Below, piece by piece: positions 48,720-58,156 of a stretch of DNA of 64,000 bases (within the stretch, counting starts at the first letter, position 1; each line of letters begins with the position of its first letter). Source of the stretch: Alphaproteobacteria bacterium (lineage in GTDB: Bacteria > Pseudomonadota > Alphaproteobacteria > Caulobacterales > Hyphomonadaceae); NCBI GenBank assembly GCA_018222605.1, contig JAAEZZ010000006.1, positions 82,071 through 146,070 of the forward strand. Direction: 5' to 3'. A program made the translations under genes and the position numbers. The notes below the pieces were generated by a model. The model had not been told where the DNA came from. It saw only the letters and a program-made list of their open reading frames with translations, and did not search any database.

Positions 48720-50327
48720 ATGCTTCAGTTTCCACCCTGGAAGGTTGCGCTCATCCTGTTGGCTCTGGCGTGGGGCGTCGTCATGGCGCTGCCTAACGTC
48801 GTGAACATGGAGAATGCGCCTGGTTTCATCCCGAAGAAGGGCGTGAATCTGGGCCTGGACCTTCAGGGCGGTGTCTATCTTATGATGGAGATCGATCCTG
48901 ACGAGGTGATTGCGAACCGTCTGGAAGTGTTTGCAGGCGATGTACGCGGTGCGCTCAGCAATGTATCGCCGTCTGAACGCATCGGCCACCTGCCGGAAGT
49001 GAAGGGTCGCGAGCTTGAGATCAAGCTGACCCGCCCGGATGCAGATGGTAATTTCCCGCTTGATGAGGCCCTGCGCCGTATCCGCAAGCTGAATGGCAGT
49101 GTGGAAGGTGCCATTGGCGGTGCCAAGACCTATGAGATCGAGCCACGCGGGACTGACACGATCATCGTCAGCGTGCCGCAGACGTCTGAAGAGGCCCTGA
49201 TGAAGGATGCGCTCGGCAAGACGATGACCATCGTCCGCCGCCGGGTGGACCCGGACGGGGTGTCCGAGATTTCCATCACGCCTCAGGGTAACAGCCGCAT
49301 CATTCTGGAAGCGCCGGGCGAGCCTGATCCGCAACGCCTGAAAGATTTGCTGAGCCGCGACGGCAAGATGACGTTCAACCTGGTCGACAACAGCCCGTCT
49401 GCAATCACCGCTGCGCAGAGCGGCGTGGTGAAGCCCGGCTATCGTCTGCTGGAAGGTCCAACTACGGGACCGCTACTTGTTCGAAATATTCCGGAAGTTG
49501 TCGGTTCTGACATCGCCAATGCTGCGCAAGGGTTTGATGAGGCGAACCGCCCGCAAATCAACTTTCGTCTCAACAGCAATGGCTCACGCAAATTCTACAA
49601 CACGACCCGTTCCAATTCCGGCAAGCTGTTCGCTATTGTTCTGGATGATGTGATCATGTCCGCGCCGCGGATCAATGAACCAATCCCGGGCGGCAGTGTT
49701 CGCATTACGGGTGATTTTACACAGGAAGAAGCCCAGGACCTTGCGGCGATTATCGAAGCTGGCGAGATGCCGGCAAAGGTCCAGTTTCTGGATCAGCGTA
49801 CTGTCAGCCCGACCCTTGGACATGACTCCATTCGGGCGGGTACGCGCGCTTCCATCATCGGGCTCGCACTGGTCGCCATCTTTATGATCGTAGCCTATGG
49901 TCTGATGGGCGGTCTGGCTGTGGCCTCGCTGGCTGCAAACATCGTGTTGATCCTGGGGGCTCTCTCTGGGCTTGGCGCGACGCTGACCCTGCCAGGTATC
50001 GCAGGTATCATCCTGACCATCGGTATGGCTGTGGATGCCAACGTGCTGGTGTTTGAACGTATCCGCGAAGAACAGCGGGCAGGGCGTTCGCCGATGACTG
50101 CTGTGCAGGCGGGTTATGAGCGCGCGCTCTCAACCATTCTGGACGCCAACATCACCACGCTGATTGCGGCTGTGATCCTTTACCTGTTGGGCTCTGGCCC
50201 CGTGAAAGGCTTCGCCGTCACGCTGGCAATTGGTATTGTGACCTCCGTCTTCACGGCCTTTGTCGTGACGCGCTGGTTCACTGTCATGTGGCTGAAAACC
50301 TTCCGCCCCAAGAAGCTCGCAGTCTAG
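48720..50327 (+). CDS. secD: Protein translocase subunit SecD
   Basis: This 535-residue protein has a first membrane helix, the signature 'NLGLDLQGGVYLMMEIDPDE', a large periplasmic P1 domain, and the C-terminal five-helix RND-like unit with 'SIRAGTRASIIGLALVAIFM' and 'GMAVDANVLVFERIREEQRA'. With SecF it uses proton flow to help pull proteins across the inner membrane. 'DAN' in helix 4 is the proton-relay site. Confidence 0.97.
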   Translation: MLQFPPWKVALILLALAWGVVMALPNVVNMENAPGFIPKKGVNLGLDLQGGVYLMMEIDPDEVIANRLEVFAGDVRGALSNVSPSERIGHLPEVKGRELEIKLTRPDADGNFPLDEALRRIRKLNGSVEGAIGGAKTYEIEPRGTDTIIVSVPQTSEEALMKDALGKTMTIVRRRVDPDGVSEISITPQGNSRIILEAPGEPDPQRLKDLLSRDGKMTFNLVDNSPSAITAAQSGVVKPGYRLLEGPTTGPLLVRNIPEVVGSDIANAAQGFDEANRPQINFRLNSNGSRKFYNTTRSNSGKLFAIVLDDVIMSAPRINEPIPGGSVRITGDFTQEEAQDLAAIIEAGEMPAKVQFLDQRTVSPTLGHDSIRAGTRASIIGLALVAIFMIVAYGLMGGLAVASLAANIVLILGALSGLGATLTLPGIAGIILTIGMAVDANVLVFERIREEQRAGRSPMTAVQAGYERALSTILDANITTLIAAVILYLLGSGPVKGFAVTLAIGIVTSVFTAFVVTRWFTVMWLKTFRPKKLAV

Positions 50328-50345
50328 GCCTGCAGGAGATACATC

Positions 50346-51335
50346 ATGCTACTCAAATACTGGCCTGAAGAGACAAAGCTGAAGTTCATGAATTTGCGCC
50401 TGATTGGCGCCATGGTTTCAGCCTTGATGATTGCGGCTTCCGTCTTCTTCCTCGGCACGCGAGGCCTCAATTTCGGGGTCGACTTTGCCGGCGGTACGGT
50501 GATGGAGCTGGAGCAGACGGATACAATCACGGTTGAGGCTGTCCGCGCAGCCATGCCGCTCAGTGCTGAAGTGAACAGCGCAGTCGGCACCGATGCCCGC
50601 AGCATCGTCGTTGTGAAGTTCGGTGAGGCAGATGCTGCAGAATTGGGGGAGGCGTTCCAGGCGCTCTCGCCTGCCGATCAGGCTGAACGCGCCACAGGCG
50701 CGACCAATGAACTCGTGGTCCGTGTGCTGAAAGATAAGCTGAATATCGCGGACGATCAGTTTCTTCGGAATGATTCCGTGGGGCCGAAAGTCTCCAGTGA
50801 ACTCTTCCGGGATGGTATTACCGCGCTTGTCGTCGCGCTGGCCTTGATGCTGGCCTATATCTGGTTCCGCTTTGAGTGGCAGTTCTCCGTTGGTGCTGTA
50901 GCGGCCCTGGCGCACGATGTCATCATCACGCTGGGCGTGTTCGCGTTGATGCAGCTGGAGTTCAACCTGACAACCATCGCAGCTCTGCTGACGATCATTG
51001 GTTACTCAATGAACGATACGGTTGTTGTATTTGACCGGGTGCGGGAAGAAAAGCGCAAGTACAAGAAGATGCCGGATCGTCAGGTGATTGACCTGGCCCT
51101 GAACAGCACGCTGTCTCGTACTTTGTTGACCTCCGGCACGACGCTTTTGGCGCTGTTGGCGATCTTCTTCCTGGGCGGCCCCGTTCTGCGCGGGATGAGC
51201 TTCGCGCTGATCTGGGGTATTCTGATCGGGACGTACTCATCCATCTTCATCGCCTCCAGCATCGTTTTGGCGCTGGGTATGGATCTGAACAAGAAGCCGG
51301 TCGAAGACGTGCAAGGCTTCCAGGGCGCGCCGTAG
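50346..51335 (+). CDS. secF: Protein translocase subunit SecF
   Basis: This 329-residue protein has 'GLNFGVDFAGGTVMELEQTD' after the first helix and the conserved C-terminal helices with 'GYSMNDTVVVFDRVREEKRK' and 'TTLLALLAIFFLGGPVLRGM'. It forms the other half of SecDF, 18 bases after secD. Confidence 0.97.
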   Translation: MLLKYWPEETKLKFMNLRLIGAMVSALMIAASVFFLGTRGLNFGVDFAGGTVMELEQTDTITVEAVRAAMPLSAEVNSAVGTDARSIVVVKFGEADAAELGEAFQALSPADQAERATGATNELVVRVLKDKLNIADDQFLRNDSVGPKVSSELFRDGITALVVALALMLAYIWFRFEWQFSVGAVAALAHDVIITLGVFALMQLEFNLTTIAALLTIIGYSMNDTVVVFDRVREEKRKYKKMPDRQVIDLALNSTLSRTLLTSGTTLLALLAIFFLGGPVLRGMSFALIWGILIGTYSSIFIASSIVLALGMDLNKKPVEDVQGFQGAP

Positions 51336-51355
51336 GTTTCAACGGCGCGTTCCCT

Positions 51356-51919
51356 TTATTCGCCTAATACGATGTGACGCTGCAGAAGGGCATCAATGGC
51401 TTCCTTCGGCGTGTCGCAATGTACCAGCGATGTGCGGAAGTTCTCAGGCGTGAACTTGCCGTCGATGATGTGGTCCATCAGTTCGAAGAAGGGCGACCAG
51501 AAGCCATCCTCGTCCAGGAAGGCCATTGGCTTTGCGTGCAGGCCGAGGCGAGCCCATGACAGGATCTCGACTGCTTCTTCCAGTGTGCCGATACCGCCCG
51601 GTAGAACAATGAAGGCATCCGACTCGTCAAACATCATCTGTTTCCGGATGTGCATGTTCTCTACGATGCGGTGCTCCACCTCATCGTAGATCATTTCCTT
51701 GTCGAGCAGGAAGCGGGGCATGATGCCCAGTACATCGCCAGCAGATTCGTGAGCTGCGCGCGCGCAGGCGCCCATAAGGCCAACGCCGCCGCCGCCATAG
51801 ACCAGACGCAAATCATGCTCTGCGAGCTCGCGGCCCAATTCCTCGGCTAATCTGAGATAGCCTGGCTGAACCGCATCAGAGGCACCGCAATACACGCAGA
51901 CCGACTTGATTTTGCTCAT
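51356..51919 (-). CDS. LOG-family nucleoside 5'-monophosphate phosphoribohydrolase
   Basis: This 187-residue protein has the Lonely Guy (TIGR00730) signature: 'VYGGGGVGLMGACARAAHES', 'HIRKQMMFDESDAFIVLPGG' and 'GIGTLEEAVEILSWARLGLH', giving P-G-G-x-G-T and the R-K pair. Members split adenine or cytokinin ribotides into base and ribose-5-phosphate. In bacteria this is often a housekeeping nucleotide hydrolase. It converges with secF. Confidence 0.9.
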   Translation of the reverse strand: MSKIKSVCVYCGASDAVQPGYLRLAEELGRELAEHDLRLVYGGGGVGLMGACARAAHESAGDVLGIMPRFLLDKEMIYDEVEHRIVENMHIRKQMMFDESDAFIVLPGGIGTLEEAVEILSWARLGLHAKPMAFLDEDGFWSPFFELMDHIIDGKFTPENFRTSLVHCDTPKEAIDALLQRHIVLGE

Positions 51920-52014
51920 TCGAAAAACGCCTTTCTACTGGGTGGGCTAGCCGGTATATGGGGCCTGCAACGCAACCGCCAGTGACATTTTCACGGTGCT
52001 TTGCTGTCTCTGAC

Positions 52015-52042
52015 AACATCCAGGGTTTGCTGTCTGGATGTT
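52015..52042. promoter_or_regulatory. Perfect inverted repeat upstream of the Atm1-type exporter
   Basis: AACATCCAG and CTGGATGTT form a perfect nine-base dyad with a ten-base loop, 20 bases before the ABC gene start, in a divergent intergenic region. It could be an operator or a leader hairpin. Confidence 0.4.
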
Positions 52043-52061
52043 TTGTTACCATATGCGGGCG

Positions 52062-53900
52062 ATGACGAATCCACATCAAGCCCCGGCGGACCATGACAAG
52101 ATCGAGAGCGCCGATGGCGGGCTTGGCGGGTCCATCCTTCGAATTCTGAAACTGCTCAGCCGGCCCGAATTGTCGAAATGGCGCCTCGTGATGGTGCTGG
52201 CTGTGCTGCTGACGCTCGGTGCGTCGGTGCTGGAAGTCGTTTCCCCCTTGCTGTTGGGGCACGCGATCAACCGCGCGGTCCCTGAAGGCGGTGAGGCAGC
52301 AGCTTTTGGCGCGGCGGCCATGTGGCTGACCCTTGGTATCAGCATTCGCTTTCTGGCTGCGGCCATGCCGCAGATACGGGACTGGCTGTTCTCACCCGTC
52401 AGCCAGGATGCGCAGCGCATCGCCAGCGTGGATGCTTTCGGTCACGCGCAGTCACTGTCCCTGAACTTCCACCAGACACGCCGGACGGGCGCCCTCAACC
52501 GGATTATTGAGCGTGGCGCGAATGCCATCGACTATCTGATCCGGTTCCTGGCGTTCAATATCGGGCCGACCTTCGTTCGGCTGATCCTGGCCTCAATTGC
52601 GTTGGGTGTAGCCTATGACTACAGGCTCTCTCTGATCGCGATTGTCACAATCATCATCTACGTCATTGCGACCGTCGTGATCACGGAGTGGCGAGTGCGT
52701 CAGCGCCGTAGAATGAATGAAGCAGATACACATTTCCGTGCGACAGCTGTCGATATCCTGACCAATTTCGAAACCGTGAAGGCCTTCGCCGCAGAGCGCC
52801 GCGAGACAGGCCGCTTCAATGATGCAATGCGCACCTACAATCATCGCTATGTCGATGCTGTGCGCTCCATGTACATCCTGAACGCGACACAGGCCCTGAT
52901 CATGAATGGAGGCTTGCTGGCGGTCCTCGTGCTGTCTGCGTTCAATGTCATTCAGGGTACGATGAAGGTGGGTGATCTCACCGCCGTCATGCTGATGCTG
53001 CTGTCGCTCTACGCGCCTCTGAACATTCTCGGCTGGGCTTGGCGGGAGATCAAGCAGGGCGCCGTGGATCTGGAAAAGCTCTACGGCCTGCTTTCCATGA
53101 AGACCGAAGTGGCAGACGCTCCCGATGCGCATGAGCTGAGCAAGCCATCGGGCCATGTCGAGTTTCAGAATGTCGGCTTCAATCATGAAGGTCGCGCTGT
53201 TGGCGTTCGTGACATCAGTTTTGACCTGCTACCCGGCCGGAAGATTGCCTTTGTCGGCACCTCTGGCGCGGGAAAGTCCACGCTGCTGAAACTATTGTTC
53301 CGGTTCTATGACGTGGATAGCGGCAGGGTTTTAGTGGATGGTCAGGATGTGCGGACGGTAACACAGGAATCCCTGCGCAAGGCGCTTGGGCTCGTGCCTC
53401 AGGATGTTGTGTTGTTCAACGACACGATCCGCTCAAACATTGCCTATGCAAGGCCAGAAGCTACGGATGAGGAACTCCGGGATGCCGCGCGCCGCGCGCA
53501 GTTGCTGGACTTCATCGAATCGCTGCCAGAAGCGTGGAACACGCGCGTCGGCGAACGGGGCCTGAAGCTTTCAGGCGGTGAGAAGCAGCGCGTTGGCATT
53601 GCCCGCGTAATTCTGGCAGACCCTGCGATTCTGGTTCTTGATGAAGCTACGTCTGCGCTCGACAGTGCAACGGAGGCGGCAGTTCAGGATGCGCTCGACG
53701 AGGCTGCAGAAGGCCGTACGACGCTGATGGTGGCCCATCGTCTGTCTACCGTGAAATCGGCCGATGAGATTATCGTTCTTGAGGCAGGCCGTGTGATTGA
53801 ACGCGGTACACATGCGGAGCTGCTGTCAAAAGGCGGCAAATATGCTGATATGTGGGAAAGACAGGCAAAGAGCGCCGAGATAGCGCTGGATGAAGTTTAA
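52062..53900 (+). CDS. Atm1-type ABC exporter (ABC fused to membrane domain)
   Basis: ATG 52062 gives 612 residues. The membrane domain (six helices, ~45-330) starts with 'WRLVMVLAVLLTLGASVLEV' and contains 'LNFHQTRRTGALNRIIERGA', a hallmark of the Atm1/HMT1 (ABCB6/7) group. The ATPase domain has Walker A 'GTSGAGKST', Q-loop 'VPQDVVLFNDTI', signature 'LSGGEKQR', Walker B 'ILVLDEATSALD' and the H-loop 'MVAHRLST'. Alphaproteobacterial relatives export glutathione-metal or sulfur compounds; the exact substrate is not shown here. Confidence 0.93.
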   Translation: MTNPHQAPADHDKIESADGGLGGSILRILKLLSRPELSKWRLVMVLAVLLTLGASVLEVVSPLLLGHAINRAVPEGGEAAAFGAAAMWLTLGISIRFLAAAMPQIRDWLFSPVSQDAQRIASVDAFGHAQSLSLNFHQTRRTGALNRIIERGANAIDYLIRFLAFNIGPTFVRLILASIALGVAYDYRLSLIAIVTIIIYVIATVVITEWRVRQRRRMNEADTHFRATAVDILTNFETVKAFAAERRETGRFNDAMRTYNHRYVDAVRSMYILNATQALIMNGGLLAVLVLSAFNVIQGTMKVGDLTAVMLMLLSLYAPLNILGWAWREIKQGAVDLEKLYGLLSMKTEVADAPDAHELSKPSGHVEFQNVGFNHEGRAVGVRDISFDLLPGRKIAFVGTSGAGKSTLLKLLFRFYDVDSGRVLVDGQDVRTVTQESLRKALGLVPQDVVLFNDTIRSNIAYARPEATDEELRDAARRAQLLDFIESLPEAWNTRVGERGLKLSGGEKQRVGIARVILADPAILVLDEATSALDSATEAAVQDALDEAAEGRTTLMVAHRLSTVKSADEIIVLEAGRVIERGTHAELLSKGGKYADMWERQAKSAEIALDEV

Positions 53901-53918
53901 CAGGAAGGCCCGCCCGGC

Positions 53919-54791
53919 ATGAGCGAAGACCTTGAACGCAAATCCACCCCCTGGCTGACAGCTGGCTTCGACTGGGAAGGTGTGGCGGCGGCTTTGGCAG
54001 CGCTGTTGATCGGCATGCTGCTTGGCGCGTTCTGGTCAGTCCTGTTCTGGATTTGCTTTGCAGTCATGATTGCGGCGCTTCTCTCCGGGCGCTGGTCCAA
54101 ACGTGCCGTTCCGGATCTTGCCAATGGAATCATCGCGCCGTGTGACGGGCTTGTCGTATCGGTTTCGCGTGAAGATCTGCCGAGCGAACTGCGTATGACG
54201 GAAAAGCCGACCATGCGGATCCGCATTTCTTCATCTCCTGCTGCAACCAATCGCCTCTATGCGCCAATTGCGGGCAGCGTGGAGAGCCTGATTGTTGAAA
54301 CGGGGGATCGTTCTGTGCCGCTCGCCATGCGGCCTGAAGATGATGGTCTTGCGGTTTCCTATCTGACTTTTGAGAGCCAGGGCCATCAGGTGGGTGTGCG
54401 GCTTGCCTCTGGCGGGCTTGGGCCGCGGCAGGAAATCGAAGTTGAGGCGGGAGATATTCTGCGCCTGGGCCGTGTCTTCGGCAAACGACGACTCGGCGGC
54501 TGGTGCGATATCTATGTTCCGGCAAATACAGGCCAGCTGATCTGGCCGGGACAGACCCTTGTCGGCGGCGAAACCGTTCTCGGGCGTCTAAAATCATCCA
54601 GTGATCCGGATCTCTTTGAAGACATGCTGGGTGTGGAAGAGCCTGACGAAATCGAGGAAGAGATCGTCGACGAGTTGGAAGACGACGAGGATGACTATCC
54701 CGAGCCTGACGAGGCAGACACGCCGGAAGATCCGGCCGTCATGTTTGCGCGCCTGCGGGAAGCGGCAAAGAATAAACCTGCAGGGGATTAG
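53919..54791 (+). CDS. Phosphatidylserine-decarboxylase-like protein without active site
   Basis: This 290-residue protein follows the layout of alphaproteobacterial Psd: two membrane helices (~25-55), 'NGIIAPCDGLVVSVSREDLP', 'MRIRISSSPAATNRLYAPIA', 'SYLTFESQGHQVGVRLASGG' and 'DILRLGRVFGKRRLGGWCDI'. In Psd the pyruvoyl-forming serine sits in a G-S motif where this protein has L-G-G, and the D-V-H-V-N-R His is replaced by A-T-N-R. Only the C-D-G Asp remains. A long acidic tail (~220-280) is extra. It probably has no decarboxylase activity; a true Psd would be elsewhere. Confidence 0.75.
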   Translation: MSEDLERKSTPWLTAGFDWEGVAAALAALLIGMLLGAFWSVLFWICFAVMIAALLSGRWSKRAVPDLANGIIAPCDGLVVSVSREDLPSELRMTEKPTMRIRISSSPAATNRLYAPIAGSVESLIVETGDRSVPLAMRPEDDGLAVSYLTFESQGHQVGVRLASGGLGPRQEIEVEAGDILRLGRVFGKRRLGGWCDIYVPANTGQLIWPGQTLVGGETVLGRLKSSSDPDLFEDMLGVEEPDEIEEEIVDELEDDEDDYPEPDEADTPEDPAVMFARLREAAKNKPAGD

Positions 54792-55003
54792 TCCTCGTCT
54801 TTCGGCGCGTTGCGGTTCATCCAGGCAAAGATCGGCTTGAAAGGTATGATCCAGCCGATCCCGCCCACGACATAGAACAGCACAATTGCCCATTTGGGCC
54901 ATCCGGAGACCATGGGGCCAACCGTTCCGATCATGATGATCCAGCACATCATAAAGGCCAGCAGGATCAGGGTCGCGACGATTTTCCGGTTTTCATAGCT
55001 CAT
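54788..55003 (-). CDS. DUF2842 family membrane protein
   Basis: This 71-residue protein has two membrane helices (TLILLAFMMCWIIMIGTVGP and WAIVLFYVVGGIGWIIPFKP) and ends with W-M-N-R-N-A-P-K-D. The W-x-x-P and P-F-K-P-I-F-x-W-M pattern matches DUF2842, a small inner-membrane family of Alphaproteobacteria with no known role. Its end overlaps the stop of the Psd-like gene. Confidence 0.85.
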   Translation of the reverse strand: MSYENRKIVATLILLAFMMCWIIMIGTVGPMVSGWPKWAIVLFYVVGGIGWIIPFKPIFAWMNRNAPKDED

Positions 55004-55077
55004 TCCAACTGCCTTTCAGCTGCGCATGCGACGTCTCCGCCTCTTGCGCCCGCAACAGCTTGGATCATGTATCGCGC

Positions 55078-56133
55078 ATGAGTGAAACGTCAAAGATCAG
55101 CCCGTCCGCCGTCTGGATCCGCCGCTGGCTCGTCCTGATGGGCCTGATGGTCTACGCCATGATTCTGATCGGTGGGGCCACGCGCCTGACCGATTCCGGT
55201 CTCTCCATTACAGAGTGGAACCCCGTGAGCGGGGCCTTGCCGCCTCTGTCAGAGCATGCCTGGCAGGTGGAGTTTGCGAAGTATCGCGAGACCTCTGAAT
55301 ACCAATTGGTCAACAAGGGCATGTCCCTGGCCGAGTTCCAGCAGATTTTCTGGTGGGAATGGGGGCATCGCTTTTTCGGGCGCATGATTGGTCTGGTGGC
55401 TGTTCTGGGGCTGGTGGTGTTTGCTGTCCGCAAATGGCTGACACCACGCCTGACAGGGCAGATTGTCGTGCTGATTGCGCTCGGCGGCTTGCAGGGCGCG
55501 ATTGGCTGGTGGATGGTCGCCAGCGGCATTGGTGAGACCACACGCGTGGATGTGGCGCCTTACCGCCTCATGACGCATTTTACGCTGGCATTGCTGATCA
55601 TTGCCTATATCGCATGGCTCTGGCTGAGCCTTGGGGACAAGCTACGCCCCCGCAAGTCATCGCGGGCAAAGGCTGTGGCGGTGTTTCTGCTAGTCGCGAT
55701 CTTCCTGCAGATGGCGGCAGGCGCGCTTGTCGCGGGTCTGGATGCTGGCCGATCCTATAATGACTGGCCGCTGATGGCGGGGGAATTCGTGCCATCCCAT
55801 TATATTGAGCAGGACCTCGGCATACGCAGCCTGTTTGAGGGCCGCGCGGCGACTCAGTTCAATCACCGTATCCTGGCTTATCTGATCTGGGCAGGAAGCC
55901 TGACGGCAGCATGGGTGTACCGGAAATCCGCGCTGAAGAACGCCTTCTTCATTCTGGCGGGTCTGGTCAGTCTTCAGGCACTCTGGGGGATCATGACGCT
56001 GGTGCATGCCGCCCCGATGAACCTGGCACTGATCCATCAGGGTATTGGCGTGATTGTGACCCTCGCGGCTGTACGCCTTGTCTGGCTGTCGCGAGGGCCG
56101 TCAGATTATCGGGAGCCCGCCAGCGTCAGCTGA
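55078..56133 (+). CDS. ctaA: Heme A synthase (CtaA/COX15)
   Basis: ATG 55078 is preferred to TTG 55060; this gives 351 residues. Eight membrane helices carry the signature 'MILIGGATRLTDSGLSITEW' followed by N-P, and conserved heme-ligand His in 'EWGHRFFGRMIGL', 'RLMTHFTLAL', 'QFNHRILAYL' and 'ALIHQGIGVI'. The enzyme oxidises a methyl group of heme O to make heme A for aa3-type oxidase. It converges with the lipoprotein gene on the other strand with a 28-base overlap. Confidence 0.96.
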   Translation: MSETSKISPSAVWIRRWLVLMGLMVYAMILIGGATRLTDSGLSITEWNPVSGALPPLSEHAWQVEFAKYRETSEYQLVNKGMSLAEFQQIFWWEWGHRFFGRMIGLVAVLGLVVFAVRKWLTPRLTGQIVVLIALGGLQGAIGWWMVASGIGETTRVDVAPYRLMTHFTLALLIIAYIAWLWLSLGDKLRPRKSSRAKAVAVFLLVAIFLQMAAGALVAGLDAGRSYNDWPLMAGEFVPSHYIEQDLGIRSLFEGRAATQFNHRILAYLIWAGSLTAAWVYRKSALKNAFFILAGLVSLQALWGIMTLVHAAPMNLALIHQGIGVIVTLAAVRLVWLSRGPSDYREPASVS

Positions 56134-57077
56134 CTCGGGTCAACGAATACGGCCTGGTATTTACCGGGCTCGGTTTCACCTGCCAGAACAATGACGCCGC
56201 CAGGATAGCCGCCTGCCATCATGATGCCCTTGGCGGCCAGCGCATCTGGCTGATCCGGGGCCACGACGGTGATGCCGTCGCGGATATCAATGTCTGTGCT
56301 TGTCATGCCAAGATCGGTCGACACGCGGAGGCCGCTGCCTTCCTCAATGGATAGCAGGGCATCAAAATCACCACGGTTCAGGGAGGCGGCGCTTGTGGCG
56401 CGGGGCGAGGCGACAAGTGTGTCGCTGGTATAGGCGCAGGATTTGATCGGGAAATCAGTGAAAGTTGATTCGCCGCTATCCCAAGTGAACTCGCCATCTT
56501 CCTCATTGATGATTCCCGTCTGCAGGACGCGATCATTCGTGGTGGTCCAGTAGGCGAGGCGCATCAGACCGCCGGTTTTCATCTCTCCGGTGCAAACACC
56601 GGCGATGGAGTGGGTATCCTGGACGGGCATATCGACCTGGGCCGGGGCAAGCAGGCCTTCGCCATAGATATAGGCCTTAAGTTCACCTTCGCGGGTGATT
56701 CCCGGGAAAATCGTGACACTGCTGCCATTGATCGTGACATTGTGTCCGCCGCCGAGGGATCTCAGGCGAAAATTCGCTGGTTCGCCAACGATTTCGCCTT
56801 CCAGATTGATTAGTTGCAGGCCGCCGCGCTCATAGGCGACTGCCAGAAGGCCGCCCATACCGCCAGATAGTGCGATGGAAGCGACTTTGCCCTCCAATGG
56901 GCGTGTGGACCATACTGCAGGCAATTCTACGCCCGCAGCGATTTCAGGGGTTTTGGGCGCTTCCTCCGGGGCTTCGGCTTTCTTCGAGCAGCCAACTGCT
57001 GTAAAAAGCAGGGCAAGGCCAAGCCCTGCGTTGACAACCGGGGAAGTGGCGACTAAACGCCAGCGCTTGAATTGCAT
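56106..57077 (-). CDS. Lipoprotein with beta-propeller-like sequence
   Basis: ATG 57077 (GGAG upstream) is preferred to the track start at 57203, which runs into rplM; this gives 323 residues. The signal has lipobox T-A-V-G-C and is followed by a Glu/Pro-rich linker. The rest has repeated strand groups ([20 protein letters not shown], '[19 protein letters not shown]', '[20 protein letters not shown]'), suggesting a beta-propeller. Alphaproteobacterial homologues appear in this position but are not characterised. Confidence 0.6.
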   Translation of the reverse strand: MQFKRWRLVATSPVVNAGLGLALLFTAVGCSKKAEAPEEAPKTPEIAAGVELPAVWSTRPLEGKVASIALSGGMGGLLAVAYERGGLQLINLEGEIVGEPANFRLRSLGGGHNVTINGSSVTIFPGITREGELKAYIYGEGLLAPAQVDMPVQDTHSIAGVCTGEMKTGGLMRLAYWTTTNDRVLQTGIINEEDGEFTWDSGESTFTDFPIKSCAYTSDTLVASPRATSAASLNRGDFDALLSIEEGSGLRVSTDLGMTSTDIDIRDGITVVAPDQPDALAAKGIMMAGGYPGGVIVLAGETEPGKYQAVFVDPSQLTLAGSR

Positions 57078-57100
57078 TCCATGAACTCCGAAAGCGAGAG

Positions 57101-57114
57101 GCTCTAAGTAGAGC
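57101..57114 (+). promoter_or_regulatory. Hairpin directly before the rplM start
   Basis: GCTCT-AAGT-AGAGC forms a five-pair stem ending one base before the ATG, in the place where a ribosome binds. No other RBS is seen. It may take part in L13 autoregulation, known in E. coli but not shown for this group. Confidence 0.4.
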
Positions 57115-57115
57115 G

Positions 57116-57580
57116 ATGAAAACCTATAACGCACCAGCAGACGTAGAGCATAACTGGGTCGTGATCGACGCAACCGATGTTGTCGTCGGACGCCTTGCTT
57201 CATATGTTGCCAAGCGCCTGCGCGGCAAGCACCGCGCTGATTTTACCCCACACATCGATACAGGCGATCATGTCGTCATTATCAATGCTGACAAGGTGAA
57301 ATTCACGGGCCGTAAAATGACGGACAAAGTGTACTACCGCCACACCGGATATCCGGGTGGCATCAAGTCCACGACGCCGGAAAAAATCCTCGGCGGCCGT
57401 TTCCCTGAGCGTGCGATTGAACTCGCCGTGAAGCGCATGATGCCGAAAGAAAGCCCGCTGGCCCGCAAGCAGTTCGGTAAACTGCATGTTTATGGCGGCG
57501 CTGAGCACCCACATGAGGCCCAGAAGCCCGATACTGTCGACTTCAAGGCCATGAACCGCAAGAACGTTAAGGTCGCCTGA
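57116..57580 (+). CDS. rplM: 50S ribosomal protein L13
   Basis: This 154-residue protein matches L13 throughout: '[20 protein letters not shown]', '[20 protein letters not shown]', '[19 protein letters not shown]' and '[20 protein letters not shown]'. It pairs with rpsI five bases on, the universal L13-S9 operon. Confidence 0.98.
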   Translation: MKTYNAPADVEHNWVVIDATDVVVGRLASYVAKRLRGKHRADFTPHIDTGDHVVIINADKVKFTGRKMTDKVYYRHTGYPGGIKSTTPEKILGGRFPERAIELAVKRMMPKESPLARKQFGKLHVYGGAEHPHEAQKPDTVDFKAMNRKNVKVA

Positions 57581-57585
57581 TTATC

Positions 57586-58071
57586 ATGACTGACACAGCA
57601 AACTCCCTCCAGGACCTCGGCGCCATGTCTGGCGCACCGGAAGCCGAAGCTCCGGCTGCACCGGTTGAGCCGAAAATCGACGCGCAAGGCCGCGCTTACG
57701 GCACTGGACGCCGTAAGGAAGCTGTTGCCCGCGTCTGGATCAAGCCGGGCTCCGGCAAGATCACGATCAATGGCCGCGATCAGGAACAATACTTTGCGCG
57801 CCCCGTGCTGCGCATGGTGATCGCCCAGCCGCTGGTCGAAGCAGGCCGCGAAGGCGAGTTTGATATTGTCGCAACCGTGAAAGGCTCTGGCCTATCCGGT
57901 CAGGCTGGCGCTGTGCGTCATGGTCTGTCCCGTGCACTCGTCAACTACGAGCCGGGCCTGCGTTCTGTGCTCAAGCCGTTCGGCTTCATGACCCGCGACC
58001 CGCGCGTTGTTGAGCGTAAGAAGTATGGTAAGGCGAAAGCCCGCCGTAGCTTCCAGTTCTCGAAGCGCTAG
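57586..58071 (+). CDS. rpsI: 30S ribosomal protein S9
   Basis: This 161-residue protein has an N-terminal extension of ~35 residues (Ala/Pro/Glu-rich, common in Alphaproteobacteria) and then the S9 domain: '[20 protein letters not shown]', '[19 protein letters not shown]', and the basic end '[17 protein letters not shown]', which reaches the P-site tRNA. Confidence 0.98.
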   Translation: MTDTANSLQDLGAMSGAPEAEAPAAPVEPKIDAQGRAYGTGRRKEAVARVWIKPGSGKITINGRDQEQYFARPVLRMVIAQPLVEAGREGEFDIVATVKGSGLSGQAGAVRHGLSRALVNYEPGLRSVLKPFGFMTRDPRVVERKKYGKAKARRSFQFSKR

Positions 58072-58099
58072 GCCGCAAAAAAGATTACGATTTTTCTGG

Positions 58100-58134
58100 C
58101 GGGCGCTTCGGTGACGAGGCGCCCGTTTTGTTTT
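58100..58134 (+). terminator. Terminator of rplM-rpsI
   Basis: CGGGCGCTTC pairs with GAGGCGCCCG (ten pairs, one wobble) over a six-base loop, followed by TTTTGTTTT. Confidence 0.85.
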
Positions 58135-58156
58135 GCGCAGCAGTGGGAATACGCGC

